A stretch of DNA of 64,000 nucleotides from Bacillus sp. RAR_GA_16 (GCF_020165985.1 NZ_JAIUKZ010000009.1:62001-126000); one strand, 5' to 3'. Shown: positions 42,126 through 51,485, counted from the stretch's first letter. Translations and numbers: made by a program. The notes: generated by a model from the sequence alone, not told the origin.

Positions 42126-42938
42126 ATGAAAAAAATACCTCAACAGCTAGTTCTTTTCATTTATGCGGCAATTATTATCCTACCATTTAGCATGGTTTTG
42201 TTTGCGACATTTAAAACGACACCTGAGCTTTATAAAAATCCGCTCGGCATGCCCGAGAGCTGGTCGTTTGCCAATTACCAGGACCTTTTTCTAAAAGAGT
42301 CGATGGTCACGTATTTTATGAACAGTGTGATTGTGACTGGCGTAAGCGTCGTCTGCATTATCTTTTTTGCAAGCTTGATTGCTTATGCGATCATTCGGAT
42401 GCCTAAAAAAGCGGGTCTTGCGCTGTTCGGGTTCTTTGTGGTCGGAATGATGGTACCAACACAAGTAAACATGATTCCGATTTACTTACTTGTGAATAAG
42501 CTTGGCATGCTTGATACGCTACGTGGCGTTATTTTCGTATCAATCGGCTTTCTAATTCCAATCGCTGTGTTTATTTTAACTGGCTTTATGAAGACATTGC
42601 CTGATGGACTCATTGAGGCTGCAAAAATTGATGGTGCAAGTGAGTGGCAAACGTATCTACGCGTTGTGATGCCGCTATCCCTTCCATCGGTTGCAACGGT
42701 TGTCATTTTTGCATTCGTGATCGTGTGGAACGATCTTCTTTATCCATTGCTCCTGCTTAAATCAAGTGAAGTGAAAACACTTCCGATTGCGTTGCTTGAT
42801 TTTCAGGGGCAGTATTTAACAAATTACCCGATGATCTTCGCAGGTGTCATTATTGCTTCCATTCCAATGATCGTGGCGTACGTCTTTTTGCAACGCTACT
42901 TTGTTGCCGGGATGACGGCTGGTTCAGTGAAAGGATAA
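42126..42938 (+). CDS. Sugar ABC transporter permease (MalG/UgpE type)
   Basis: 270 residues, six helices. N-terminus IPQQLVLFIYAAIIILPFSMVLFATFKTTPELYKNPLGMP and EAA loop EAAKIDGASEWQTYLRVVMPLSLPS (about 159-183). It pairs with the preceding permease; the binding site AAAGGAGG is strong. The next gene, a phosphofructokinase-like kinase, follows by about 40 bases, so the operon probably couples uptake to phosphorylation. Confidence 0.94.
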   Translation: MKKIPQQLVLFIYAAIIILPFSMVLFATFKTTPELYKNPLGMPESWSFANYQDLFLKESMVTYFMNSVIVTGVSVVCIIFFASLIAYAIIRMPKKAGLALFGFFVVGMMVPTQVNMIPIYLLVNKLGMLDTLRGVIFVSIGFLIPIAVFILTGFMKTLPDGLIEAAKIDGASEWQTYLRVVMPLSLPSVATVVIFAFVIVWNDLLYPLLLLKSSEVKTLPIALLDFQGQYLTNYPMIFAGVIIASIPMIVAYVFLQRYFVAGMTAGSVKG

Positions 42939-42979
42939 ACGGGTATGGCGTTGGTGGATAGAGAGGTTGGTGTTTGGTG

Positions 42980-44170
42980 ATGAAGAAAATTGCGATTGGG
43001 CAGGCAGGTGGACCTACGGCTGTCCTGAACGAGAGTTTTGTAGGATTTTTAGATGAGATCAATCAGAATGTAACAGGGGTTCTTCAAGGATTTCAGGGTC
43101 TTGTGGAGGGACGGTTTATCGAGATGAATCCCTCCGTACGAGATCATGCGAAGGCAAGTCGAAGTGTCTCAGGCGCCTGGCTTGGTGCAGGACGCTATAC
43201 GATGAGCGAAGCGGACATGTCTCAAGCTGTGGGAAATTTAAAGAAGGCGCAGATTGATACACTTGTGTTCATTGGTGGAAACGGGACAATGTGGACGTTA
43301 CGTGCCCTCTCAAAAATGGCAGCGCGAATGAATGTGGATTTACAGGTCATTGGCATACCGAAAACGGTGGATAATGATCTGGCTGAGACGGATCATGCGC
43401 CTGGATTTGGAAGCGCAGCACGATATGTGGCTCATGCTGCGCATGATATGAGCAAGGACCTTGAAGCGATGCAGAATTTTGAACAGGTTCGAATCATTGA
43501 AACGATGGGACGTAATGTTGGCTGGCTTGCGGCGGCAAGTGGTTTGTTAAAGGTACATGAGAATGAAGGTCCTCATTTCATTTGCTTACCTGAGCAGAAA
43601 CATGATGCTGTTGGATTAGTGGAAGGAATTCGTATGGCGATTAAGGAATATGGATTTGCTTCAGTTGTTGTGAGTGAGGGTGTGAAGCTGGATGGGGGCA
43701 CTGCTGTCGGTAAAATAGTAAAAGGACGCGAAGTACTTGGCGGCGTATCGGAACAGCTTGGTGACCTTGTAGAAGCAGAGCTTGGGGTCGTAGCACGTGC
43801 AGATAATCTTGGAATGAATCAACGAGCAAGTCAGCTTGCGTGTTCAAAGCAGGACCGAATAGAAGCGTATCAAGCTGGTATGAAAGCAGCTGTGCTTGTA
43901 CGAGAAGGTATGTCCGATGTAATGGTTATGTTTCGACGAGCAGCTGGGACGAAATATGTGTACGCGCTTGATACAGTAGGACTGGATCAGGTCGTTGCAG
44001 GTGGAGAACGGGCATTGCCTGAATGGTTTCAGAAAGCACCGGAAGCTTACTATGACTGGTTGAGACCGTTGGTTCGTGAAGGGGACGGGGAGATCGCTGG
44101 ATCTAGCGCGAGCGCGGGTGCCTGTCACCACCCGAAGATTGGCAGCATGGGTCGAAATTTGGAGAAATGA
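42980..44170 (+). CDS. 6-phosphofructokinase family protein (ATP- or pyrophosphate-dependent uncertain)
   Basis: 396 residues from ATG at 42980 (a TTG at 42974 is also possible). PFK fold: IAIGQAGGPTAVLNESF, VFIGGNGTMWTLRAL, GIPKTVDNDLAETDHAPGFGSAARY, ETMGRNVGWLAAASGLL. Canonical ATP enzymes have GGDG and PGTIDND; here the Mg2+-binding Asp is Asn and the threonine is Lys (PKT), as in pyrophosphate-dependent forms, while Gly after Asn is ATP-like. The phosphoryl donor is therefore unclear, and the acceptor may be another phosphosugar. It is last in the ABC operon. The C-terminal 17 residues are encoded by dispersed-element copy 10 and by bases up to the next stop, so the native end was probably altered by the element. 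Confidence 0.85.
   Translation: MKKIAIGQAGGPTAVLNESFVGFLDEINQNVTGVLQGFQGLVEGRFIEMNPSVRDHAKASRSVSGAWLGAGRYTMSEADMSQAVGNLKKAQIDTLVFIGGNGTMWTLRALSKMAARMNVDLQVIGIPKTVDNDLAETDHAPGFGSAARYVAHAAHDMSKDLEAMQNFEQVRIIETMGRNVGWLAAASGLLKVHENEGPHFICLPEQKHDAVGLVEGIRMAIKEYGFASVVVSEGVKLDGGTAVGKIVKGREVLGGVSEQLGDLVEAELGVVARADNLGMNQRASQLACSKQDRIEAYQAGMKAAVLVREGMSDVMVMFRRAAGTKYVYALDTVGLDQVVAGGERALPEWFQKAPEAYYDWLRPLVREGDGEIAGSSASAGACHHPKIGSMGRNLEK
44116..44156 (+). repeat. 41-bp dispersed element, copy 10, inside a reading frame
   Basis: GGTGCCTGTCACCACCCG + AAGATTGGCAGCATG + GGTCGAA, in frame at the 3' end of the phosphofructokinase-like gene, upstream of its stop codon and a terminator. Confidence 0.92.
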
Positions 44171-44211
44171 AAAAGCGGTTCCCCCTTGAGAGTGAGGGGA
44201 ACCGCTTTTTA
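44171..44211. terminator. Bidirectional Rho-independent terminator
   Basis: AAAAGCGGTTCCCC / GGGGAACCGCTTTT, 14 pairs, between the phosphofructokinase-like gene and the convergent peptide transporter gene. Confidence 0.92.
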
Positions 44212-44223
44212 GATCTTTAACCA

Positions 44224-45648
44224 TTAGGGTTTTTGTGCAGCTAAATCTTCTGCTTCTAGTTCTTCTAAATGCATAAGTTTCTGTATCTTTTTAGATAGAA
44301 GTAAGAGTACAGCACCGAATACGAGTGCAGCTAAACCGAGATAGAAGAAAATCTCTAAATAGCCTGCGGATGTAGTGAGTGCAGCGATTTGACCTGCAAG
44401 ATAATTGGCAACTGCGTTACTTAGGAACCACATTCCCATTAGAAGCGAAGCGATTTTTACTGGTGAAATCTTACTCACGGCAGAAAGGCCGATTGGTGAA
44501 AGCGCGAGTTCACCAAGTGTGTTAAGCAAGTACGTGACAATCATAAACATCATACTCGCCTTAACAGCTGTATCCTGTGCATCACTGCCTGTCATCATAA
44601 CGGCAGGTACCATCACCATAAATCCGAATCCTAATAGGATTAATCCAAATGCCATTTTGGTTGGTACAGAAAAATCTCCGCGTTTCGATTTGGATAATTT
44701 AATCCATAATGCTGAAACAAATGGAGCAAGTAGCAAAATGAACAATGGATTTAAGGATTGGAAGAAGGAAACAGGGACTTCATAACCAAAAATGGTTCTG
44801 TCGATAAAGTCACGCGTATAGAGCGTAAAAGATGCACCAGCTTGTTCAAATCCAGTCCAGAATACAATTGTAAAGAGGGCTAAAATGAAAATAACAGCCG
44901 TGCGCTTTTTCTCTAACTTGGTGAGTGGTTGAGCTTTTCCTTTAGGAGTTACCGTTACACGCTGACTTGATGGTGTTCGACCAATATCCCCCAGGAATTT
45001 TTTGGAAAGAGTATTGAACGTAATTTGTCCAATAATCATACCGATTGATGAGGCGAGAAAAGCATATTTAAAGCCAAATGTTTCGACGCCACCAGTATTA
45101 GAATAAAAGACGTTCGCATATAAAATACCAGCGATAAGTGGTGAGATTAATCCGCCCAGGTTAATTCCCATGTAGAAAATTGTAAAGGCAGAATCTTTAC
45201 GAACATCATTTTTACTGTATAGCTCTCCAACAAGAGTGGAAATGTTAGGTTTGAAAAATCCGTTACCGAGAATCAGTAATAATAAACCTGTGTAAAGACC
45301 CCATTGTTCTTGGACAGCAAACAGTGTAAAATCACCGATGGCCATTGTAATTCCGCCAATGGTAATGGCCGTTCGTAACCCAATGTATTTGTCGGTTAAG
45401 TAACCACCAATTAGTGGCGTTAAATAAACAAGACCAGTATACATACCATAGAGCTGTAAGGCTTTCCCTTGGTCCATTCCTAATCCACCGCTAATTAATT
45501 CAGCTGTTAAATATAAGACTAAGATGGAACGCATACCGTAATAGCTGTATCGCTCCCATAATTCTGTAATAAATAAAAGATACAAGCCAGGAGGGTGTTT
45601 TAACTTCCCCTTTTTCGTTGGCTTTTCGTCTATGGTGGTATCCATCAT
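44224..45648 (-). CDS. POT-family proton-dependent oligopeptide transporter
   Basis: 474 residues from the tandem ATGs at 45648/45645 (TGGAGG six to nine bases upstream; the ORF from 45699 is not supported). Twelve to fourteen helices. POT signatures: ELWERYSYYGMRSILVLYLTAEL (the ExxERFxYYG motif, here E-L-W-E-R-Y-S-Y-Y-G), GGYLTDKYIGLRTAITIGG and GNGFFKPNISTLVGELY, plus NLGGLISPLIAGILY. It imports di- and tripeptides with protons. It has a 150-250 base upstream region of its own and ends at a bidirectional terminator. Confidence 0.94.
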   Translation of the reverse strand: MMDTTIDEKPTKKGKLKHPPGLYLLFITELWERYSYYGMRSILVLYLTAELISGGLGMDQGKALQLYGMYTGLVYLTPLIGGYLTDKYIGLRTAITIGGITMAIGDFTLFAVQEQWGLYTGLLLLILGNGFFKPNISTLVGELYSKNDVRKDSAFTIFYMGINLGGLISPLIAGILYANVFYSNTGGVETFGFKYAFLASSIGMIIGQITFNTLSKKFLGDIGRTPSSQRVTVTPKGKAQPLTKLEKKRTAVIFILALFTIVFWTGFEQAGASFTLYTRDFIDRTIFGYEVPVSFFQSLNPLFILLLAPFVSALWIKLSKSKRGDFSVPTKMAFGLILLGFGFMVMVPAVMMTGSDAQDTAVKASMMFMIVTYLLNTLGELALSPIGLSAVSKISPVKIASLLMGMWFLSNAVANYLAGQIAALTTSAGYLEIFFYLGLAALVFGAVLLLLSKKIQKLMHLEELEAEDLAAQKP

Positions 45649-45910
45649 CAAAACCTCCAATTTTTTATAACTTCCCCATTTTAGCAAATTATTTGTCAAT
45701 TTAAAGCGAAATAGAAAAAGTGCACCTTTTTAAAATGTTTGTAAATTTGTAAAAATTACAGGGGGGTATCATGAAAATGATGTCGAAATTTAAAAGGTTT
45801 TGTTTTAAAAACGCTTACAAACCGTATGTTTGAGGAGTGTGTCAAAATATGTGAGAAGTAATGAAAAATAGACGAAGCATTCTAACGATTACAATTCGAT
45901 TAATAAAAAT

Positions 45911-45935
45911 AAGGAGAACGACCTAGTCGTCCCCC
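45911..45935 (-). terminator. Rho-independent terminator for the asparagine synthetase gene
   Basis: GGAGAACGAC / GTCGTCCCCC stem with a three-base loop; on the minus strand it is followed by TTATTTTTATTA. Confidence 0.8.
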
Positions 45936-45947
45936 TGGTATAAAGGT

Positions 45948-47769
45948 CTAGCTAACAAGTTCAATGTCATATTCATCTAGCCATGCATTCACTTGAATTA
46001 AATAGTCGAGCAGTCCTTTTACTTGATCGGTATTCAATCCTTCTGCCTCGTTTGAAGCAATGGCTCGAACTTTTTCCGTATCAATGAGTGGAAGAATGGG
46101 AGAGTTTGGATTTTCGAGAATGTCCAACATCCACGTTTGTACGCCTTTTAAGTAAACCGGATCTTTATCGCTTGGATAGGCGCTTTTCTTACGATAAAGA
46201 ACATCGTCTGGAAGGGTGCCCTTTAAAGCGCGACGTAGAATCCCTTTCTCGATGTTATCCACATTTTTATAGTCAATTGGAACATTCCATAAATATTCAA
46301 CGATCCGATAATCGCAGAATGGCACGCGTACTTCAAATCCTGTTTTCATACTCGCGCGATCTTTACGGTCGAGCATGAACGGTAAGAAACGTGTGATGAA
46401 AAAGTAAGACATTTGACGCTGCTTCGCTTCAAAGTCGCTTTCGCCGTCAAGAAATGGAATCTCTTCGTACGCTTCAGCAAAACGATCTTTTTGATATTGT
46501 TCGGGCTGAATTTGTTTTTTCGTTTCTTCAGATAGCACAGATGCGATTCCCCTTCAGATTTACAAGCCACGGGTAAACCTTCGCATCCAAATATTTTTCC
46601 TGATGGAACCATGGATAACCTGAAAAGACTTCATCGGCAGACTCACCAGAAAGGGCAACAGTAGCATCTTTTTTCATTTCTGTGAAAAGGAGATAGAGGG
46701 ACGTTTCGATTTCACCGACGCCAGGTAGATCTCGTCCTCTCATAGGTTCAAGAAGGTTCGAAAGTAGCTGATCTGCCCCGAATGTGACTGAATGATGGTC
46801 TGTCCCCACATGGTCAGAAACGCGCTTTACCCATGGTTCGTCCATATCATGTCTGAGAAAATCTTTTTGAAAATGATCTTCGTTCTGATCAAAATCGATC
46901 GAATAGGTTCCGAGTGTTTTATCTGACTGCTTGAATTCCTTGGCTGCAAGGCTTGTGAGACCACTCGAATCCAGACCGCCAGAAAGCATTGAAACAACCG
47001 GCATATCCGAAATAAGCTGACGTTGCACAGTGTCTGTTAATAGCGTACGAATCGTTTCAGTTGTTGTGTCTACGTCATCTGTATGAGATTTTGATTCTAG
47101 CTGCCAGTAGCGGTGTTCTTCGATGGAGTCTGCTGTAGCGATTACGTAATGACCGGGACGAACTTCGTCGATTCCTTTGAAAATCGCCTGTCCTGGCGTT
47201 CTCATTGGTCCCATTCCGAAGATTTCGGCAAGGCCTTTCCGATCGACTTGTGGTTGAACGGATGGATGAGCGAGAATCGCTTTGATCTCAGATCCGTAAA
47301 AAAGAGAATCGCCTTGTTTTGAGTAGAAAAGAGGTTTGACACCGAGATGATCCCGGCCAAGGAAAAGCTGCTGTTCCTTTTGGTCCCAGATTGCAAAAGC
47401 AAAAATACCGTTAAAATGCTTCACGCATTCTTCTTTCCATTCCATATAAGCATGCAGGACAACTTCTGTGTCTGAATTTGAAGTGAACGTATGTCCTTTC
47501 TGCTGTAGCTCTTGTTTTATTTCTCGATAATTGTAGAGTTCCCCGTTATACGTAAGAACAAGTTGTTGATCTGATGACGTCATCGGCTGCTTTCCGCCGC
47601 GCGGGTCAATGACAATTAAACGACGATGAGCAAGCGCTGCCTGCTCTGAAAGCCAGAATCCTTCTTCATCAGGACCTCGGTGAGCAATGGAATCTGCCAT
47701 TTTCTTTAGCGTATCTTGTTCCATTGAGAGGTCACCAGACCAATTAATCCAACCTGTAATGCCACACAT
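45948..47769 (-). pseudogene. asnO: Glutamine-hydrolysing asparagine synthetase, frameshifted
   Basis: Starts MCGITGW with Cys2 as the glutaminase nucleophile, then LTYNGELYNYREIKQEL, GIFAFAIWDQKEQQLFLGRDHLGVKPLFY and IFGMGPMRTPG; the synthetase domain has the PP-loop SMLSGGLDSSGLTSLAA and VALSGESADEVFSGYPWFHQE. The second frame continues with LDRKDRASMKTGFEVRVPFCDYRIVEYLWN and GILRRALKGTLPDDVLYRKKSAYP. An extra G in GGGG (plus-strand CCCC 46549-46552) breaks the frame near residue 407; restored, the protein is about 606 residues, normal length. The SGESADE and GMGPMRTPG blocks resemble AsnO of bacilli, so the symbol is tentative. The gene has its own terminator. Confidence 0.88.
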
Positions 47770-47948
47770 AACAATTCCTTCTTTCTGAATAGATTGCTAT
47801 TCCTAAATCTCGAAAGCACTTTCCAATCGTATTCCTCTTACTCCGGGAGGGTCAACATGTGAAAGAGACTGTAAAAATGGATATGTTTTCCTTTGTTGGA
47901 AATTCGGTAGTTTAATAGTCATAGAGTATAGGAATTCGTGGGAAAATC

Positions 47949-47989
47949 TGGTGCCTGTCACCACCCGAATAAGCTCAGCTTTTGTCGAT
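47949..47989 (+). repeat. 41-bp dispersed element, copy 11
   Basis: TGGTGCCTGTCACCACCCG + AATAAGCTCAGCTTT + TGTCGAT, in the 319-base gap between divergent genes. Confidence 0.93.
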
Positions 47990-48088
47990 TGAGCTTGTCT
48001 GCCTTTGTCTCCTTGTGGACAATTATTTTCACACAGTGATAAAATTATTAAGATGTGGATAAGTATGGTAGCAGAAGGAGGGATTAGA

Positions 48089-48418
48089 ATGGCGATGAGA
48101 TATATACTGTTAGCGGTATTGTTTGGTTTTCTTGTGTTTGTTTATCCGGCTCAGGAATTGAATCAATATGATTATCATTCCGCGGATAAGCCAACAATCT
48201 CGGAATTCGCTTATCTTCCGGATGCCAAAATGATCTCTTATCCTTCTTCGGTATCTCTTCAGAAGCATAAGACCTTCGGAATTTTTATTCCCTTCCCAAG
48301 TGAGTATGAGAGAAAGCCTCAACTGACATACCTACAGAAACACTTGTTGCTAAGTGAGGTTTTTCCTGATGCGAGGGGTTTTCTAAATGTCAATGCTGTC
48401 CACTCAAATTACCTCTAG
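48089..48418 (+). CDS. Hypothetical membrane-anchored or secreted small protein
   Basis: 109 residues from the ATG at 48089 (GAAGGAGGG upstream). N-terminal hydrophobic segment (about 4-20, RYILLAVLFGFLVFVYPAQ) may be a signal peptide or an anchor. The rest is polar with no cysteine and no recognised domain. Preceded by dispersed-element copy 11 and followed by another small membrane gene. I do not recognise the family. Confidence 0.55.
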   Translation: MAMRYILLAVLFGFLVFVYPAQELNQYDYHSADKPTISEFAYLPDAKMISYPSSVSLQKHKTFGIFIPFPSEYERKPQLTYLQKHLLLSEVFPDARGFLNVNAVHSNYL

Positions 48419-48523
48419 AGCCTTCATTAAAAAGCCGATGTTAACAGCTATGTCATTTTCCTGATTGCATTTGAACAATTTGTTATTGTGCTTGAATCAG
48501 ATTTTATAGCTGAGGTGAAAAAA

Positions 48524-48673
48524 GTGATGGAAAAAACATCATGGTGGAAAAATACGCTTGAATGGTTTGGATGGAGTATTCTTATGATTCTTCCATTTTG
48601 GATCATGATCGTGCTCTCATCAGAACTCTCAGGTCACCATATGGTACATCTCATTTTGTCTTATTTTAAATAG
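48524..48673 (+). CDS. Small single-pass membrane protein
   Basis: About 49 residues from GTG 48524 (or ATG 48527), with GAGGTG six bases upstream; the ORF from 48488 includes this site and is too long. Sequence MEKTSWWKNTLEWFGW followed by one hydrophobic helix (ILMILPFWIMIVLSS) and a short polar end. Not a recognised family. It precedes the YitT gene by 38 bases and may be in the same transcript. Confidence 0.5.
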   Translation: MMEKTSWWKNTLEWFGWSILMILPFWIMIVLSSELSGHHMVHLILSYFK

Positions 48674-48711
48674 AAACAAATGATGTGATGGAAGATTGAG
48701 GAGGCAATATT

Positions 48712-49614
48712 TTGAGTGATAGTAAGCCGTTAGAAGAGTTAATTAAAGAAACAAAAATTCATAAAAAAACACCGCTTCAAGAAAAAGCGAGAAGAACATT
48801 TATGATTACGCTGGGGGCCATTATTATGGCTGTCGGGCTTGAAGTTTTTCTCGTACCGAATCAAGTTATTGATGGAGGAATAGTCGGGATTTCCATTATG
48901 CTTTCGCACTTGAGCGGGGTTAGTCTTGGGATTTTCTTATTCGTTCTAAACCTGCCTTTTATTTATATAGGCTACAAGCAAATAGGTAAAACGTTTGCAT
49001 TTTCCACGCTTTACGGTATTGTGATTTTATCCATTTCAACGGCTTTGTTGCATCCCGTTCCAGCCTTTACAGATGACATCCTACTAGCCACTTTGTTTGG
49101 TGGCGTCGTTCTTGGAATTGGTGTCGGCATGGTTATCCGTTTTGGTGGTTCCCTTGATGGCACGGAAATTCTTGCAATACTTGCTAGTAAAAAGCTTCCG
49201 TTTTCCGTTGGGGAAATCATTATGTTTGCCAACCTCTTTATTCTTGGTAGTGCAGGATTTGTCTTTAGTTTTGACCGTGCGATGTATTCTCTTCTTGCTT
49301 ACTATGTCGCTTATAAAATGATTGATATTACAATCAAAGGGCTAGATGAGTCGAAGTCGGTTTGGATCATTAGTGACAACCATAAAGAACTCGGCGATGC
49401 GATCTTAAGTCGTCTAGGTAGAGGCGTGACGTATTTGCACGGGGAAGGTGCTTTTTCTGGGGATGATAAAAAAGTAATCTTTTGCGTTATTACAAGATTA
49501 GAAGAAGCAAAATTAAAAGATATCGTCGCAGACCACGACGATTCCGCGTTCCTTGCGATGGCAGATATCGCGGAAGTGCGAGGCGGCCGTTTCAAGAAAA
49601 AAGATATTCACTAA
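48712..49614 (+). CDS. YitT-family membrane protein (DUF161/DUF2179)
   Basis: 300 residues from a TTG start supported by GAGGAGG. Five to six helices with the family blocks GLEVFLVPNQVIDGGIVGISIMLSHLSG, GVVLGIGVGMVIRFGGSLDGTEILAI and SLLAYYVAYKMIDITIKGLDESKSVWIIS. A C-terminal cytosolic DUF2179 domain follows (about 215-300: GRGVTYLHGEGAFSGDDKKVIFCVITRLEEAKLK). The family is common in bacilli; its transport role is not established. An unusual 20-residue basic N-terminus precedes the first helix. Confidence 0.93.
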   Translation: MSDSKPLEELIKETKIHKKTPLQEKARRTFMITLGAIIMAVGLEVFLVPNQVIDGGIVGISIMLSHLSGVSLGIFLFVLNLPFIYIGYKQIGKTFAFSTLYGIVILSISTALLHPVPAFTDDILLATLFGGVVLGIGVGMVIRFGGSLDGTEILAILASKKLPFSVGEIIMFANLFILGSAGFVFSFDRAMYSLLAYYVAYKMIDITIKGLDESKSVWIISDNHKELGDAILSRLGRGVTYLHGEGAFSGDDKKVIFCVITRLEEAKLKDIVADHDDSAFLAMADIAEVRGGRFKKKDIH

Positions 49615-49759
49615 GCGGAATAGACAAGGTTCAAGAGTTGCAGAGGTTTTCCTCTAGCAACTCTTTTTCCTTTTATCTAAGCTAGTAGCTATTCCCTTTG
49701 ATCCATCGATCCTTTTACTGGTAAAATAATAGAAATATCTGTTGGAGGGCGGTTGTCGT

Positions 49760-50435
49760 ATGGTGGTCGTGATCGTAAAGCTTTGCATATCAGCTTTTTT
49801 GGGACTGATGATTGGGGTTGAAAGAGAATTAAAACATAAACCCCTCGGTCTAAAAACGTGTATGGTCATCGCAGTTAGTAGCTGTTTGTTAACAATCGTT
49901 TCCATTGAATCAGCTGAAACGTTTTCGGAAATCTCCTCAAATATCCGAACAGATTCCTATGCGACTAGCAGCACAAGTCGTTTCCGGGATTGGTTTTATT
50001 GGAGCCGGCGTTATCTTAAGAAGAAACAATGATGCAATATCAGGGTTAACAACTGCGGCGATCATTTGGGGCGCTTCAGGGCTTGGCATTGCAGCAGGTG
50101 CTGGTTTTTATTTTGAAGCGTTTGTTGGTGCTAGCTTGATCTTGTTTAGTGTCAATATTCTTCCGTGGGTTATTAAAAGGATTGGTCCAAGCCAGCTTAG
50201 ACAGCGTGAGATGAGAGCGAAAATTAGGCTTCAACAAGGGACAGACATAACAGCGTTTATGAAAACGATCCAGGCAAAAGATTTTGAAATTAAACACGTT
50301 AGGGTACGTGATACGAAAGAGAAAGATCATCAAGTCGATCTTCGCTTGCTTACCTTTGAAGCGAACCACACAACGAGTATTTATCAGGAGCTGAGAGAAC
50401 TTGAAGGAGCGACGTTTGTGGAGGTAGAGGGCTGA
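49760..50435 (+). pseudogene. MgtC/SapB-family protein, frameshifted (first of tandem pair)
   Basis: The first frame gives the MgtC membrane domain start (VIVKLCISAFLGLMIGVERELKHKPLGLKTCMVIAVSSCLLTIVSIESAETF) up to NIRTD, then runs into unrelated sequence. The other frame resumes with PMRLAAQVVSGIGFIGAGVILRRNNDAISGLTTAAIIWGASGLGIAAGAG and a C-terminal ACT-like domain. Comparison with the next gene at the same place shows GATTCC here for GATCC there, so one T was inserted at 49954-49955. Restored length is about 225 residues. Start ATG 49760 follows TTGGAGGG. MgtC proteins modulate Mg2+ or phosphate physiology. Confidence 0.9.
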
Positions 50436-50476
50436 TGGTGCCTGTCACCACCCGGTTTTGCTCATAATTTGTCGAA
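50436..50476 (+). repeat. 41-bp dispersed element, copy 12
   Basis: TGGTGCCTGTCACCACCCG + GTTTTGCTCATAATT + TGTCGAA, starting on the base after the MgtC stop codon. The terminator stem begins inside its TGTCGAA. Confidence 0.96.
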
Positions 50477-50511
50477 AGACCACCAGCTTTTAAAGTGGTG
50501 GTCTTTCGTCT
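50474..50511 (+). terminator. Rho-independent terminator overlapping element copy 12
   Basis: GAAAGACCACC / GGTGGTCTTTC stem, 12-base loop. The 5' arm uses GAA of the element; the T tract is short. Confidence 0.78.
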
Positions 50512-50590
50512 CATTCTAATGTTTCTAACAAATGAATAAAGTAGGAATGAGGTGCGATCTTTCACACTACAACGTTGGGGATGACGAACG

Positions 50591-51265
50591 ATGGTGATTA
50601 TCCTAATTAAATTATGTATTTCTGCTTTGCTCGGATTATTAATTGGAATTGAGAGAGAGTTAAAGCATAAGCCGCTTGGGTTAAAGACGTGTATTGTGAT
50701 TGCGGTGAGCAGTTGCTTGTTAACGATCGTGTCAATTGAGTCTGCGGAGACGTTCGCGGAGCTTTCTCCGAATATCCGAACAGATCCGATGCGGTTGGCA
50801 GCTCAAATTGTTTCTGGAATTGGTTTTATTGGTGCTGGCGTCATTTTAAGGCGGAATAATGATGCGATTTCTGGGTTAACAACTGCAGCAATTATTTGGG
50901 GAGCCTCTGGACTGGGCATTGCTGCAGGTGCAGGTTTTTATTATGAAGCATTTGTTGGGGCAGGGTTGATTTTGTTTAGCGTAAATATACTTCCCTGGAT
51001 CATCAAACGCATTGGACCAAAAGCATTAAGGCAACGGGAAATGCGGGCGAAGCTCACGCTCAAAAAAAGTGTGAATGTAACAAACTTTATGAAAGCCATT
51101 GTGGCGAATGAATTTGAGATTCGTCACGTCCGCGTACGCGATACGAAAGAAAAAAATCCACAGATTGAGCTCAAACTAATGACGTTTGAGAAAAATCATA
51201 CGACAGACATTTATGAATTGCTTCGAAAAGTGGATGGGGTGAATGAGGTAGAGGTGGAGGGGTGA
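50591..51265 (+). CDS. MgtC/SapB-family protein (intact, second of tandem pair)
   Basis: 224 residues: four to five helices in the first 140 residues (LIGIERELKHKPLGLKTCIVIAVSSCLLTIVSIESAETFAELSPNIRTDPMRLAAQIVSGIGFIGAGVIL) and a C-terminal ACT-like cytosolic domain (about 150-224, FEIRHVRVRDTKEKNPQIELKLMTFEKNHT). It is highly similar to the preceding frameshifted copy, so a recent tandem duplication is likely, and it may provide the function. It is ended by a good terminator (51301-51338). Confidence 0.93.
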   Translation: MVIILIKLCISALLGLLIGIERELKHKPLGLKTCIVIAVSSCLLTIVSIESAETFAELSPNIRTDPMRLAAQIVSGIGFIGAGVILRRNNDAISGLTTAAIIWGASGLGIAAGAGFYYEAFVGAGLILFSVNILPWIIKRIGPKALRQREMRAKLTLKKSVNVTNFMKAIVANEFEIRHVRVRDTKEKNPQIELKLMTFEKNHTTDIYELLRKVDGVNEVEVEG

Positions 51266-51300
51266 TCGGAATTAAACACAAGAATAAATAATAATATGTA

Positions 51301-51338
51301 CAGCCTGAGTCTTTTTGATTTGAGACTCAGGCTGTTTT
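51301..51338 (+). terminator. Rho-independent terminator
   Basis: CAGCCTGAGTC / GACTCAGGCTG stem with a T tract, after the MgtC gene. Confidence 0.88.
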
Positions 51339-51485
51339 GAATTGCCTGCCATATATGTGGAAATAAATGTTATGATTTAAGATAACTTCTAAAATAATTT
51401 TTTATAAAAGTTTTGAAAGTGTTTGTTTGGATAATGTTGATTTAGTGCGCAAAGAGCGATAACGAAAAGTACTGGAGAGATTAAG

